Shown here one piece after another: positions 8,406-17,022 of a stretch of DNA of 64,000 nucleotides; position 1 is the stretch's first letter; each line of letters starts with the position of its first letter. This DNA is from JACKCD01 sp041390905. GTDB taxonomy: Bacteria; Chloroflexota; Anaerolineae; Promineifilales; Promineifilaceae. A model generated the notes under the pieces. It made no database searches, was not told the origin of the DNA, and was given only the letters and a program-made list of their open reading frames with translations. The position numbers and the translations under genes are program-made. The stretch lies in assembly GCA_041390905.1 (NCBI GenBank), contig JAWKPA010000012.1, forward strand, positions 1,736,001 through 1,800,000, in the 5' to 3' direction.

Positions 8406-8981
8406 ATGAGCAAAGGGCGACTGGAAGCATTTAGCGATGGGGTGATGGCGATTATCATCACGATTATGGTGCTGGAGTTGGCGGTGCCGGAGGGGGATAC
8501 GTGGGCGGCGCTGCTGCCGCTGCTGCCAACGTTTGTGGGGTATGGGCTGAGTTTTGTCTTTTTGGGCATTTACTGGAATAACCATCACCATTTGCTGCAG
8601 GCGGCGCGGCAGGTGGATGGGCGGGTGCTGTGGGCGAATATGCACCTGCTGTTTTGGCTGTCGCTTGTGCCGTTTGCCACGGCGTGGATGGGGGAAAATG
8701 AGTTTGCGGCGGTGCCAACGGCCGTTTATGGCCTCATCCTCCTCCTGGCTGCCATCGCCTACACCATTCTCACCCGCGCCCTCATCGCCGTGCATGGTGC
8801 CGACTCGGTGCTGGCAAAAGCGGTCAACCGGGATGTCAAGGGGAAGCTGTCGCTTGTCTGCTATCTCATCGCCATTCCCCTGGCGTTTGTCAGCAGTTGG
8901 CTGGCTGGTGGGCTATATGTGCTGGTGGCGGTGATGTGGCTCATCCCCGACCGGCGCATTGAGCGCACTTTGGCCGAATAG
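8406..8981 (+). CDS. TMEM175-family potassium channel-like membrane protein (DUF1211)
   Basis: 191 aa, six predicted transmembrane segments, the single-repeat bacterial form that would assemble as a tetramer. The family hallmark RLEAFSDGVMAI (FSDG) is at the N-terminus of helix 1, followed by IITIMVLEL. The helix-3 region contains HLLFWLSLVPFATAW, where helix 3 packs as LxxWxxLxPF in the family. Known bacterial members are leaky K+ channels. RBS weak (GAAGAGAGAT). Preceded by the palindrome after the carbonic anhydrase; same strand. Confidence 0.88.
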   Translation: MSKGRLEAFSDGVMAIIITIMVLELAVPEGDTWAALLPLLPTFVGYGLSFVFLGIYWNNHHHLLQAARQVDGRVLWANMHLLFWLSLVPFATAWMGENEFAAVPTAVYGLILLLAAIAYTILTRALIAVHGADSVLAKAVNRDVKGKLSLVCYLIAIPLAFVSSWLAGGLYVLVAVMWLIPDRRIERTLAE

Positions 8982-9014
8982 GAGACCCCATGTGCCATTA
9001 CAAAGAATGAAAAA

Positions 9015-9072
9015 GGACGCAGATTGACCTGATTGACCTGATTGATCAGGCAGATCAGGTCAATCTGCGTCC
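9015..9072. repeat. Long hairpin repeat with 19-bp perfect arms (GACCTGATT family)
   Basis: GGACGCAGATTGACCTGAT at 9015-9033 is the exact reverse complement of 9054-9072. The loop is two more GATTGACC/TGATCAGG units. A half copy of the same sequence is read in frame inside azlC (17683-17737). It lies between convergent-independent genes, 20 bases before the next start. Confidence 0.85.
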
Positions 9073-9091
9073 CATTTCTGAAGAAGGTCAT

Positions 9092-9694
9092 ATGACAGAG
9101 AGAGTTGACCGCACGTTGTTGCTTGTCCGGCATGGGCAGTACCGCTCAACGGCCGTTCCCGGCAGCGAACCCGATGGCCCCTTAACCGACATTGGCCGCG
9201 AGCAAGCTCGGCTGACGGCCGAACGGCTGCGCGATTATCCCGTGCAAACCATTCACCACAGCCCCTTGCAGCGCGCCGTCGAAACCGCCCACATTTTGGC
9301 GGCGGCCTTGCCCCACGCCACCCTCAACCCCTCGCCGCTGCTGCGCGAGTGCATCCCGTGTGTGCCGCCGGGTGCGGAACGGTTCTTTGCCCACATTCCC
9401 GCCGACTTTATTGCCAGGGGGGAAGCGCAGGCGCGGGCGGCGTTTGCGGCGTTTGTGGCACCGTTGGGCAGTGGTGGGGAGGAAACGGCCGTTTGTGACC
9501 TCATCGTCTCCCACGGCAACCTGCTTGGCTACCTTGCCAGCCAAGTCGTTCAGGCCCCAGCCGCTTCATGGCTCCGCTTTGACATCCAGCAGTGTGGTAT
9601 CATTGAGCTGGCCGTAAGCTTTGACAATTGGGTCAAGCTGGTGCGCCACAACGACACCGGCCACCTGCCCCCTAACTTGCGGCTGTTTGTATAG
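9092..9694 (+). CDS. Histidine phosphatase (phosphoglycerate-mutase superfamily)
   Basis: 200 aa. Phosphohistidine-forming LVRHGQ at residues ~13-18, TDIGREQARLTAERLR, the second basic pocket motif HHSPLQRAVETA, and the conserved late His in LIVSHGNLLGYLAS. These are all catalytic features of branch-1 enzymes such as CobC/GpmB/PGAM5-like phosphatases. Substrate not deducible; the IPCVPPG segment resembles PGAM5-type proteins. GAAGG upstream of ATG 9092 is a reasonable site. Confidence 0.9.
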   Translation: MTERVDRTLLLVRHGQYRSTAVPGSEPDGPLTDIGREQARLTAERLRDYPVQTIHHSPLQRAVETAHILAAALPHATLNPSPLLRECIPCVPPGAERFFAHIPADFIARGEAQARAAFAAFVAPLGSGGEETAVCDLIVSHGNLLGYLASQVVQAPAASWLRFDIQQCGIIELAVSFDNWVKLVRHNDTGHLPPNLRLFV

Positions 9695-9703
9695 ATTGGA
9701 AAA

Positions 9704-9740
9704 AGGGACGCGGACGAACACAGACGAACGCGGATGAGCC
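9704..9740. repeat. Dispersed ACGCGGACGAACAC-type repeat, copy 2
   Basis: GGGACGCGGACGAACACAG followed by ACGAACGCGGATGAGC. Direct repetition of ACGCGGA at both ends. Same family as 6665 and 15913. Confidence 0.6.
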
Positions 9741-9784
9741 TGCGGAATCTTTGAGGATTGTTCGTGGCGTTGACAAAGTTCCTG

Positions 9785-10585
9785 ATGAAAGTAGCAATTA
9801 TGACCGATGTACACGCCAATTTGCCCGCGCTGGAGGCGGCGTTGGCGGCGATTGCGCGGGAAGGGTGTGACCAGATTATTCATTTGGGCGACGTGATTGG
9901 CATTGGGCCATACCCGTCGGAATGTCTGGAGCGGATGCTCAACGTCACCCAGATGGAGTTTGTAATGGGCAACCACGACGAATGGTTTGCCAATGGGCTG
10001 CCGCGCCCGCAGCCGGAATGGATGAGCAATGGGGAGGTGGCGCACCAGCGGTGGACGCATGAGCAGCTTGATTCGGCCTTGCGGGTGGTGGTGGGGCAGT
10101 GGCCCTATGTGTGGCGGCAGCAGGTGGGGGAAACGGCCGTTCTTTTCACCCACTACGGCCTGCACCCCACCCAGCGCGGTTTTGCCCCTGTGGTCAAGCC
10201 AGCAACGGCCGTTTCTCTCAACCAACTGTTTGATAAAGTTTTGCCTCCACAGATAGACGGAGGACGGAGGACAGAGGACGGAGGACAGCGTATTTCCGTC
10301 GTCGGTCGTCCGTCCTCCGTCCTCTTCTACGGCCACGACCATGCCCACGCCGACATCAGCGACGGCGGTCGGCGGTTTGTCAATCCGGGGCCGCTGGGGG
10401 TTGGGCGCGAAGCGGTGGCAAGGTTCACAACGGCCGTTTTTTCCCCCCACCAGCCACCCGCCATCACCCACCATGCCGTCGCCTACGACGACCGCGAGCT
10501 GTACGCCACCTTTGAAAAGCGACAGGTGCCGGAACGCAGCTTTCTCTATCGCGTCTTCTACGGCGGTCGCTTCGGCCGCCGATGA
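9785..10585 (+). CDS. Calcineurin-like metallophosphoesterase carrying an in-frame palindromic insert
   Basis: 266 aa. Two-metal phosphoesterase motifs in order: MTDVHANLPALEAAL (DxH), GDVIGIGPYP, GNHDEW, THYGLHP, and GHDHAHAD (GHxH). This layout matches the YfcE/ApaH-like serine-threonine phosphatase subgroup. ATG 9785 is chosen because the DxH strand starts there; the frame opens at TTG 9758. Between the substrate-side helix and GHDH, ~24 residues rich in Gly, Arg and Ser (DGGRRTEDGG, VVGRPSSVLF) are encoded by a hairpin repeat. The stop overlaps the next start (ATGA), so it is coupled to the propeller gene. Confidence 0.9.
   Translation: MKVAIMTDVHANLPALEAALAAIAREGCDQIIHLGDVIGIGPYPSECLERMLNVTQMEFVMGNHDEWFANGLPRPQPEWMSNGEVAHQRWTHEQLDSALRVVVGQWPYVWRQQVGETAVLFTHYGLHPTQRGFAPVVKPATAVSLNQLFDKVLPPQIDGGRRTEDGGQRISVVGRPSSVLFYGHDHAHADISDGGRRFVNPGPLGVGREAVARFTTAVFSPHQPPAITHHAVAYDDRELYATFEKRQVPERSFLYRVFYGGRFGRR
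10252..10325. repeat. GGACGGA-type palindromic repeat inside the metallophosphoesterase gene
   Basis: Left arm GACGGAGGACGGAGGACAG, right arm GTCCGTCCTCCGTCCTC, facing inward across GCGTATTTCC. It is open in the reading frame and sits just before the metal-binding GHDH motif. Sister copy at 5420-5503. Confidence 0.85.
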
Positions 10586-13500
10586 GCGCCGCGCCGATGA
10601 GCCGCCGCCTACGCTGGGGGGTGGTACTGCTGGCAATCTTGCTGCTGGGCAGCAGCGCCGCCATTGCCGCCTTTTTGATCGTTAATCAAAGCGGCAGCAA
10701 CCTGCTGGCCGCGCCCGTGCGCTGGCAACGGCCGTTTACCCCCACCGTCATCCACCCCAACTGGACCAGCTTCACCAACGCCAATCAGGTCAACGACGTT
10801 GCCGTGCGCGATAACGTGCTGTTTGCCGCCACCGACGGCGGGCTGGTGGCGTGGGATTTGGGCGACGGCAGCGCGGTCAAATATACGGCCGAACACGGGC
10901 TGGCCGCCAACCGCGTCCGCGCCATCGCCATCGCCCCCGACGGCGTGGTGTGGCTGGCGACGGCCAACGGGCTAAGTCGTTTTGACGGCGCAAGCTGGCA
11001 AAATTTCCGCGCCGATGACGGGTTGGCCGACAACGACGCGCTGGATGTGGTGGTGAGCCAGCAGGGTAACGTTTGGGTTGCTACGGCCAACGGGTTGAGT
11101 CGCTTTAACGGCCGTTCCTGGCGCACCTTCCGCGCCGGGCAACTGCTCACCAATTTACCCAGCAGTCGGGTGCAAACGGTGGCAATGGGTGGCGACGGCC
11201 GTTTGTGGGTGGGAACTGATGCCGGGGTGGTGCAATTTAACGGCCGTTTTTGGCAAAACAGCAGCGACGGACTGAGCAACAGCAACGTGTTGCGGCTGGT
11301 TGTGGCCGATGACGGCACGGTGTGGGCTGGCACCGCTGCCGGGCTAAACCGGTTTGATGGGCAAAGGTGGCAAAGTTTCGCCAGCGGCTTTGGCCTCCCC
11401 GCCGACCCCATTGCCGCGCTGGCGACGGGCAGCGGCGGCAGCGTTTGGCTGGGCGCGGGGGAAAATTTGATCCGCTTTGATGGGGCAGCGGTGCAGGTGG
11501 TTGCGGGCGACGGCGGTCTCATCAACGGGCTGCGGCGCGATGGCGGCACGCTGTGGGCGGCAACAGCGGCGGGGGTGGCGGCGTTTGATGGCACCCACTG
11601 GCGCCGTTGGCAGCCGCCCAATGAGCTGCCCTCGGCGCAAATCAATGGGATGGTGGGGGATGAAACGGCCGTTTGGCTGGCAACGGAAGCGGGCGCAGCG
11701 CGGTTTGACGGGACGACGTGGCGCACCTTTGGCGACGGCTTGCCCGATGCACGGGTGCGGGCGTTGGCCCAAAGCCGCAGCGGGACGGTTTGGGCGGCGT
11801 TTCCCTTTGCCGGGCTGGGGGTGGCGCGGTTTGCTGGCGACCAGTGGCAGCCGCTCGACTGCGCCCTGGCTGCCCCGCCCAGCCGCAACATCAGCAGCGG
11901 CGTCAGGTTGGCCGATGGTTCGCTCTGGTTTGGCACCGATTTGGGGGTGGCGCGGCTGGCAGATGGCGCATGGACGCTTTTTACCACCGCCAACGGCTTA
12001 CCCGGCAACCGCGTGCTGGGCATAGCCACCGATGGCAAAGCAGTGTGGGCGGCCACAGACGCTGGTTTGGCGCGGTGGACGGCGGGCAGTTGGGCAACCA
12101 TCACGTCAGAGCCAGTGGCGCAGGTGAGCGTGGCGGCCGATGGTACCGTGTGGCTGCTGCGACCAAACGGGGAGTTGGCGCGGCTGGCAGAGGGGCGGCT
12201 GGTGGTAGAGCCGCTGCCGTTGGCGACCACGATTCGGCAGCTTTTGCTGGTGGATGGGGTGGTTTGGCTGGCGACGAGCAGCGGCGTGGCGCGGTTTGAC
12301 GGTGGCTGGCGCATTTACACGGTGGCCGACGGGCTGGGGTCGGATGATGTGGGGGCGTTGGCGGTGGCTGAAAACGGCCGTTTGTGGGCCAGCAGCAGCG
12401 GCGACAACCAGGAGCATTTTTTTCGCTGGTTCGATGGCGAACGGTGGCAGGAGCATCCCCACCGCGACCCCGCCGCCGAATTGCTCCACGCCAACCGGGT
12501 GACGGCGCTGCTGGCCGACGGCGACGGCGGCATGTGGCTGGGAATGGCGCGGGGTGGCATTCAGCACACCGATGGCGCTGATTGGCAAAGCGTGGCGGTG
12601 GCCGATGTGCTGCCGCTTGACGCTGATGTGCTGGACATGGCACCCGCGCTGGGGCAGCTTTGGGTGCTGACGCGCAGCGGGCTGGTTTATTTTGACGGGG
12701 GAACGTGGCAGCCGTTTGGCCTGAGCCAAACCGCCAACCCCAACGGCCCTACGCAGTTGGCGGCGGGGCCAGACGGAGATTTGTGGCTGGCTCCGGGCAA
12801 TGTGGCGGAGGGGTTGCGCCGTTTTGACGGGCGGGGCTGGACGATTGTGCCGACGTGGACGGAGGCGTCTGTGGCGACGGGGCTGGGGTTTGGCGAAAAC
12901 GGCCGTTTGTGGCTGGCTGGCACCCTGGCCGATGGGCGGCGCGGTTTTGTGGGCAGTTACGACGGCAGCAACTGGTCGTGGCATATTTTTCCTGAGGCGG
13001 GCGTGTTGAGCCTGGCGGCGGTGGATGATGCGGCGTGGGTGGGGCTGGGCAACGGGCTGGGGGTGCGGCAGGTGACGGTTGGGGCGAATGGGGTGGTGGC
13101 GGAAACGGCCGTTTTTGCCGAAGCCACCCAACCCGACACCTTGCTTTGGGCGAATGGCACCCTCTTTGTCGGCAGCGGCGACACGGTTTATGCCTATGAC
13201 GGGGCGAACTGGGGCGGCCAGGAGGTACCCATTCCCTTTGTGCGGCAGATTTTGTCGTTGGCGGTGGGGGAAAACGGCCGTTTGTGGGTTGGCACCGAGC
13301 AAGGGGTCGCTGTGTTTGACGGGCAAACGTGGCAAGCCGCCTATGCGCCGCCGCGCTCTCCGGCGTGGTGGGGGGCGGTGCAGGCGATGATGGTGCGGCC
13401 AGATGGCGGGATTGTTTTTGTGACGGCCGGCGGTGGTGTGGGGCTGTTTACCGGGCGTGGCTTCACCGGCGACGTGAATCCTGATTGGGGTAGAGAGCAA

Positions 13501-14202
13501 TTTCCGCTGACGACGGTGTTGTATGATGACGCGCAGGGGCTGTGGGTGGGAACGCAGGGGGCGGGGGTGTCGCGGCTGGATGAACGGGGGTGGCGCACCT
13601 TTGCCAGCGACCCGGCTTTGACAGCCTCAGTGCAAAGTTTGGCGGTGGCGGCCGACGGCACGGCGTGGCTGGGTACGTCTGACGGGCTGGTGTCGCTAAC
13701 GGGGTTGGCGGCAGATGGGTGTCGCTTTGGCGAGATTCAGCCGGGCATTAGCGGCGTGGCGGCGTTGACCGATGGCGAGGGGGCGGTTTGGTTTGGCACG
13801 CTGGCGCACGGGGCTTTGCGGCAGGGGGTGGGGGCGCAGCCGGGGGATGTGCGCTGGGATGATGTGGCGGTGCCGCTGCTGACGCTGGCTCCTGATGGGG
13901 CGATTTGGTTTGCCAGCCCGGAGCTGGGCTGGCTGACGCGGCGCGGTAGCGGTGGGGCAACGCGGATTCCACTGCGGCAGGATGTGGTGACGGCGCAGGA
14001 GGTGACGGCGCTGGCGGTGGCACCGGATTTGACGGTGTGGCTGGGTACGTCGCGGGGGGTGGTGGCATTGGTGGGGGGGGAGTGGCGGCGTTGGGAAACG
14101 GCCGTTGGGCTGGCAGATAACGAAATTACCGACCTGCTGGTGCAGCCAGATGGGACGGTGTGGCTGGCGACGCGGGGCGGGGTGAGTCGGTACATACCAT
14201 AG
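10582..14202 (+). CDS. Giant membrane-anchored beta-propeller protein (two-component-regulator-propeller repeats)
   Basis: 1206 aa. A short basic N-terminus and one transmembrane helix (VVLLAILLLGSSAAIAAFLI) are followed by some 20 or more repeats of the Reg_prop type, pattern GxVWxGTxxGLxRFDGxxW with a next-repeat start such as GLPDARVRAL. That is enough for two or more propellers, exported. There is no kinase, HATPase or receiver domain, unlike hybrid sensors that share these repeats, so it is probably a stand-alone extracellular sensor or binding platform. Start overlaps the previous stop (ATGA). The AACGGCCGTTTGTGGG box encodes the recurrent NGRLW core of several repeats. Followed by a terminator. 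Confidence 0.9.
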   Translation: MSAAPMSRRLRWGVVLLAILLLGSSAAIAAFLIVNQSGSNLLAAPVRWQRPFTPTVIHPNWTSFTNANQVNDVAVRDNVLFAATDGGLVAWDLGDGSAVKYTAEHGLAANRVRAIAIAPDGVVWLATANGLSRFDGASWQNFRADDGLADNDALDVVVSQQGNVWVATANGLSRFNGRSWRTFRAGQLLTNLPSSRVQTVAMGGDGRLWVGTDAGVVQFNGRFWQNSSDGLSNSNVLRLVVADDGTVWAGTAAGLNRFDGQRWQSFASGFGLPADPIAALATGSGGSVWLGAGENLIRFDGAAVQVVAGDGGLINGLRRDGGTLWAATAAGVAAFDGTHWRRWQPPNELPSAQINGMVGDETAVWLATEAGAARFDGTTWRTFGDGLPDARVRALAQSRSGTVWAAFPFAGLGVARFAGDQWQPLDCALAAPPSRNISSGVRLADGSLWFGTDLGVARLADGAWTLFTTANGLPGNRVLGIATDGKAVWAATDAGLARWTAGSWATITSEPVAQVSVAADGTVWLLRPNGELARLAEGRLVVEPLPLATTIRQLLLVDGVVWLATSSGVARFDGGWRIYTVADGLGSDDVGALAVAENGRLWASSSGDNQEHFFRWFDGERWQEHPHRDPAAELLHANRVTALLADGDGGMWLGMARGGIQHTDGADWQSVAVADVLPLDADVLDMAPALGQLWVLTRSGLVYFDGGTWQPFGLSQTANPNGPTQLAAGPDGDLWLAPGNVAEGLRRFDGRGWTIVPTWTEASVATGLGFGENGRLWLAGTLADGRRGFVGSYDGSNWSWHIFPEAGVLSLAAVDDAAWVGLGNGLGVRQVTVGANGVVAETAVFAEATQPDTLLWANGTLFVGSGDTVYAYDGANWGGQEVPIPFVRQILSLAVGENGRLWVGTEQGVAVFDGQTWQAAYAPPRSPAWWGAVQAMMVRPDGGIVFVTAGGGVGLFTGRGFTGDVNPDWGREQFPLTTVLYDDAQGLWVGTQGAGVSRLDERGWRTFASDPALTASVQSLAVAADGTAWLGTSDGLVSLTGLAADGCRFGEIQPGISGVAALTDGEGAVWFGTLAHGALRQGVGAQPGDVRWDDVAVPLLTLAPDGAIWFASPELGWLTRRGSGGATRIPLRQDVVTAQEVTALAVAPDLTVWLGTSRGVVALVGGEWRRWETAVGLADNEITDLLVQPDGTVWLATRGGVSRYIP

Positions 14203-14208
14203 TATCTT

Positions 14209-14250
14209 TGTAGCCGAGGATTCCAATCCTCGGCTACATTTTCGTTTTTT
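14209..14250 (+). terminator. Intrinsic terminator / GTAGCCGAGGATT hairpin repeat
   Basis: TGTAGCCGAGGATT and AATCCTCGGCTACA form a perfect 14-bp stem with a 2-nt loop (14209-14238), followed by TTTTCGTTTTTT. Related sequences at 29398-29421 and 35166-35204. Confidence 0.75.
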
Positions 14251-14287
14251 GGGGTCCCACGAGTTCCCAAAGACCCGTTTTTTGTAG

Positions 14288-14674
14288 TTACTGCGCGGGA
14301 GAGACAACGTTGTTGGCGGAAATGTCGGCGGCGTAGCGGAAGTTGTCGGGGCCGGTGATGAGGGTGCGATAGTGATAGGTCGGGTTTTCCTGTAGCGGCT
14401 GCTCGATTTCCAGGAGCCAGTCGCCGCTGCGGAAGGTGTAGGTGCGGGTGGTGTCGTCTTCGTGGCTTTGTTGGGGTTCCCAGGCGGTGGGAACGGCCGT
14501 TATATTTTCCGCCTGCACAAGGTGGTTAAGCAATGCAAAACGAGCCTGGAGCAGTTCGGGCGTGTCGGTGAACGCTTCGGATGCCTGGGGGTTGTCAGGC
14601 GTGGGGGTTGGCTGGGGCTGTTGGCAGCCGAACAAGAGTAGCAAAACAAGCAGATAAAAGAGCCATGTTTTCAT
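14288..14674 (-). CDS. Small lipoprotein, unknown function
   Basis: 128 aa. Signal peptide FYLLVLLLLFGC with lipobox LLFGC, so the mature protein begins at Cys17 and is lipid-anchored outside the membrane. A Pro/Thr/Gln tether (QQPQPTPTPDNPQ) leads to a ~90-residue globular part ending VVSPAQ. No recognised domain. It converges with the propeller gene. Two hairpin repeats lie upstream (14695-14744, 14773-14880), so its promoter must be within or beyond them. Confidence 0.75.
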   Translation of the reverse strand: MKTWLFYLLVLLLLFGCQQPQPTPTPDNPQASEAFTDTPELLQARFALLNHLVQAENITAVPTAWEPQQSHEDDTTRTYTFRSGDWLLEIEQPLQENPTYHYRTLITGPDNFRYAADISANNVVSPAQ

Positions 14675-14694
14675 AGGAAAATCTCTTGGGAAAA

Positions 14695-14744
14695 TGGAGA
14701 TTGGGAGATTAAGAGATTGGGAGATTGCCCTGGTCTCTTAATCT
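14695..14744. repeat. GGAGATTGGGAGATT hairpin repeat, copy 1
   Basis: Iterated GGAGATTGGGAGATTAAGAGA facing TCTCTTAATCTC. One of at least seven copies or half-copies in the window (27144, 30180, 35069, 36918, 39324, 55649). Confidence 0.75.
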
Positions 14745-14772
14745 CATAACGTGGACGAGCCAGAAAAAAAAT

Positions 14773-14880
14773 TGCACAGAGGTTCACAGAGAAGGTACAG
14801 AGAGGTACAGAGAGGCAATGAGGTGAGTTTCCCACTTTCTCTGTGAAACTCGTTTCTTTCTCTGTGTAACTCTGTGTCAT
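14773..14880. repeat. CACAGAG/ACAGAGAGGT interspersed hairpin repeat
   Basis: TTGCACAGAGGTTCACAGAGA and tandem GTACAGAGAG units on the left. TTTCTCTGTGAAACTCG and TTTCTCTGTGTAACTCTGTG on the right. Arms can pair over ~100 bases. The sequence type is unlike the flanking genes. Confidence 0.75.
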
Positions 14881-14908
14881 TTCCTGTTTGTGTACTAAAC
14901 CTTCGTCG

Positions 14909-15895
14909 TTAAGGTGCGAAAGGTTCGGTTAGGCTGAATTCATCGCCAATGTTGGGGACGGCGACGGTGCCGGGGAGGTGGTCGGTTTGCCAGGCGGCCT
15001 GGGCTTCGCACTGCCAACGGCCGTTTGTCCAACCCCACGCCCCCTTGCCCACCCCATCCGGGTGGCCGCTGAGGTGCATGAGCAGCGTGTGGCGTGGCTG
15101 CAGGCGGCGGGCAATGTGGCGCACATTTTCAAACGAGGGGTGGGTACTGCGCTGCGGTTTGGCGTGCCAGAAGCTGGTGTCTATGAACAGGTAATCGGCG
15201 TGGCTGAGACGGGAAACGGCCGTTTTTTCCCTCTCGTCGGCCGGATTGGTGAGCCAATCGTTGCTGCTGTCTATGTCCCAGAGGAGGACAGCTTTGCAAA
15301 CGGCCGTTTCCAGCACAAACCCGGCGCAGCCATAGACAAGCTGGGTGGGGTCATCCGGGTGCAAATCGGCCGTGTAGTGGGAGGTTGTGACGGGGGTGAG
15401 GGTGATGTTCCAGTCGGCCGGCAGCGGCAGCGGAGCCAGCAGCGTGCCGGGCGGGTGGTTTTCATCTGGCACGTGGGGCTGGAGCAAATGCTGCCAATCA
15501 AAGGAATGCTCTTTTTGCAGCCACAGGGCGGTGGCACGGCGGCACCACAGCGGAATGCGCCCGGAAGGTTGGCCTGTTTCCCGCCGTTTGACGGAGCGAT
15601 GGGCGGAGAGCAGGCGGTTCATCTCAAGGGTGTGGTCGGGGTGCCAGTGGGTAAGGCACAACCAGTCGAGCCGAGCCTGGGTTCCGGCGAGGTAGGGGGT
15701 GTCATAGAGGCTGTCGGCCACGCCCGCGCCGATGTCGAAGAGGATGTGAACGGCCGTTTGTCTCGCCTCATCCAGCCCATAGAGCGATACGGAAACGTTA
15801 GCTTGTCGTCGTTTGTCCTGGCAGCGGCCGCAGGCGCAGCCAAGCTGCCGCATCAGCGGGGCGTCCATACCATTGACGCGCAGCAAAAAGTTCAT
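14909..15895 (-). CDS. Metallo-beta-lactamase-fold hydrolase
   Basis: 328 aa from ATG 15895, favoured by AAAGGA 7 nt upstream. A frame opening at 15922 has no site. The metal-binding loop CLTHWHPDHTLEMNRLL gives HxHxDH; a later histidine lies in TLLMHLSGHPDG. An N-terminal Cys cluster GCACGRCQDKRRQA may bind an extra metal, as in PhnP-like proteins that have an N-terminal CxCxxC. Possible phosphodiesterase of the PhnP/RNase Z-like group; substrate unknown. Three in-gene AACGGCCGTT boxes encode TAV/KRPF-type peptides. Confidence 0.8.
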   Translation of the reverse strand: MNFLLRVNGMDAPLMRQLGCACGRCQDKRRQANVSVSLYGLDEARQTAVHILFDIGAGVADSLYDTPYLAGTQARLDWLCLTHWHPDHTLEMNRLLSAHRSVKRRETGQPSGRIPLWCRRATALWLQKEHSFDWQHLLQPHVPDENHPPGTLLAPLPLPADWNITLTPVTTSHYTADLHPDDPTQLVYGCAGFVLETAVCKAVLLWDIDSSNDWLTNPADEREKTAVSRLSHADYLFIDTSFWHAKPQRSTHPSFENVRHIARRLQPRHTLLMHLSGHPDGVGKGAWGWTNGRWQCEAQAAWQTDHLPGTVAVPNIGDEFSLTEPFAP

Positions 15896-15912
15896 TTGGA
15901 TTTCCTTTTGTA

Positions 15913-15957
15913 AATGGGACACGGACGAACACGGAAGAACGCGGAAGAATCTTTAAG
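15913..15957. repeat. Dispersed ACGGACGAACACGG repeat, copy 3
   Basis: GGGACACGGACGAACACGG followed by AAGAACGCGGAAGAATC. Same family as 6665 and 9704, lying directly upstream of the MBL gene's ribosome site. Confidence 0.6.
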
Positions 15958-16038
15958 TCTGCGTAAATTTTGATAGTTTCTCGTGATGGTGCGCCCATTC
16001 GTGCAATCTGCCAAAAGCTACTTCTTTTTGTTTCCTAG

Positions 16039-17016
16039 TCAAACCTTTTGCAAGTAGGTGCGACATAGCCGCAAAGAGGTGCTAATGACCTCTTTGCCAG
16101 AGGGAAAATGATTTATGTCAGGCCAAGTAGCAACCCAGCGAATGAGCCGCAAGGCACGCTCAACGATAAAAGCATTTATTTGTGTTTCAGCATCATTGGG
16201 CAGCGAAAGGACTGCCGTGTAGCCATGAATAAACGTTTCTCTTAGCAGCGGATAGTCATGGTGGCTGCTAAAACTGTTTAGAGTGATAGCGAGATCACCC
16301 GTGAAGGGGGAATATTGGCAATCTTCAAAATCAATGAGGCCTAGTTTGCCTTGATGGAGCAGGCAGTTATGGGCGTGGAGGTCGCTGTGGATGAGACCGA
16401 AATGATGGGTTGCCTCAATACGGTCAAGGATGGTGGCGACTTGTTGGGCAGCTTCGTGGCACACGGCTTGTTCTGAAGGGGATAGAAGTGTGTTGAGGCG
16501 GGCGCGCTGGATGGGTGTCATGTTGATGGTAAATTGTTGCATTGCTTGCCAGTCGGTTGTGTCCCGAAAACGGCCGTTTGTCAGCTTAAATGTGGCCGCA
16601 TGTTGATGCAGTTCACCCATTTGTCGCCCTATTTCTTGCACCACCTTTGCCGTTATCCCTTCCCCAACAATGTCTCCTGGTAGCCAGTCAAACAGGACAA
16701 CCTGGTACACTTGCCCACTTTTGGGCTCTGTTACGAGCTGCACCAGTTCTCCATGCCTGCTTTCAAGCGGATTGGGAACGGTTAAAGAGCTATTTTCCTT
16801 GAGATCACGTAGCCAATACAGTTCTCCCTCAATCTCGCTGATAGAGCGAAATTGTTCCGGGTAAATACGAACGGCATAACGAGTTTGCTGTGTGTCGGCA
16901 CAAAAAATGATGTTGCCCGTATCGGAGATAAAGCGAAGATGAGCATCACTAATGCCGTATTGCTGCAAAGCTTGTTGTGCAACGGGTTGGAGATGGTTGT
17001 ATAGCCTTTTGCTCAT
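16039..17016 (-). CDS. Aminoglycoside-phosphotransferase/RdoA-like small-molecule kinase
   Basis: 325 aa with the APH-type kinase fold. The catalytic loop HSDLHAHNCLLHQG and the metal-binding LIDFEDCQYSPFTGDLAI (equivalent of DFG) are intact. The N-lobe has a YAVRIYPEQF strand with the Lys position replaced by Arg. Members phosphorylate sugars, choline, homoserine or stress-protein Ser/Thr; which one applies is unknown. It begins 6 bases after the azlD stop, so it is the third gene of the azlC-azlD operon. Confidence 0.85.
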   Translation of the reverse strand: MSKRLYNHLQPVAQQALQQYGISDAHLRFISDTGNIIFCADTQQTRYAVRIYPEQFRSISEIEGELYWLRDLKENSSLTVPNPLESRHGELVQLVTEPKSGQVYQVVLFDWLPGDIVGEGITAKVVQEIGRQMGELHQHAATFKLTNGRFRDTTDWQAMQQFTINMTPIQRARLNTLLSPSEQAVCHEAAQQVATILDRIEATHHFGLIHSDLHAHNCLLHQGKLGLIDFEDCQYSPFTGDLAITLNSFSSHHDYPLLRETFIHGYTAVLSLPNDAETQINAFIVERALRLIRWVATWPDINHFPSGKEVISTSLRLCRTYLQKV

Positions 17017-17022
17017 GGTTGC

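Noticed and set aside
10785..12314. 509-codon antisense frame opposite the propeller gene
   Set aside because: Repeated TAVSSPT-like text comes from the reversed propeller repeats and the palindrome; no ribosome site.
12106..13500. 464-codon antisense frame
   Set aside because: Same explanation; low-complexity His/Arg/Pro composition.
14773..14880. Possible insertion-sequence end
   Set aside because: No transposase, no terminal direct repeats; belongs to the hairpin-repeat class.
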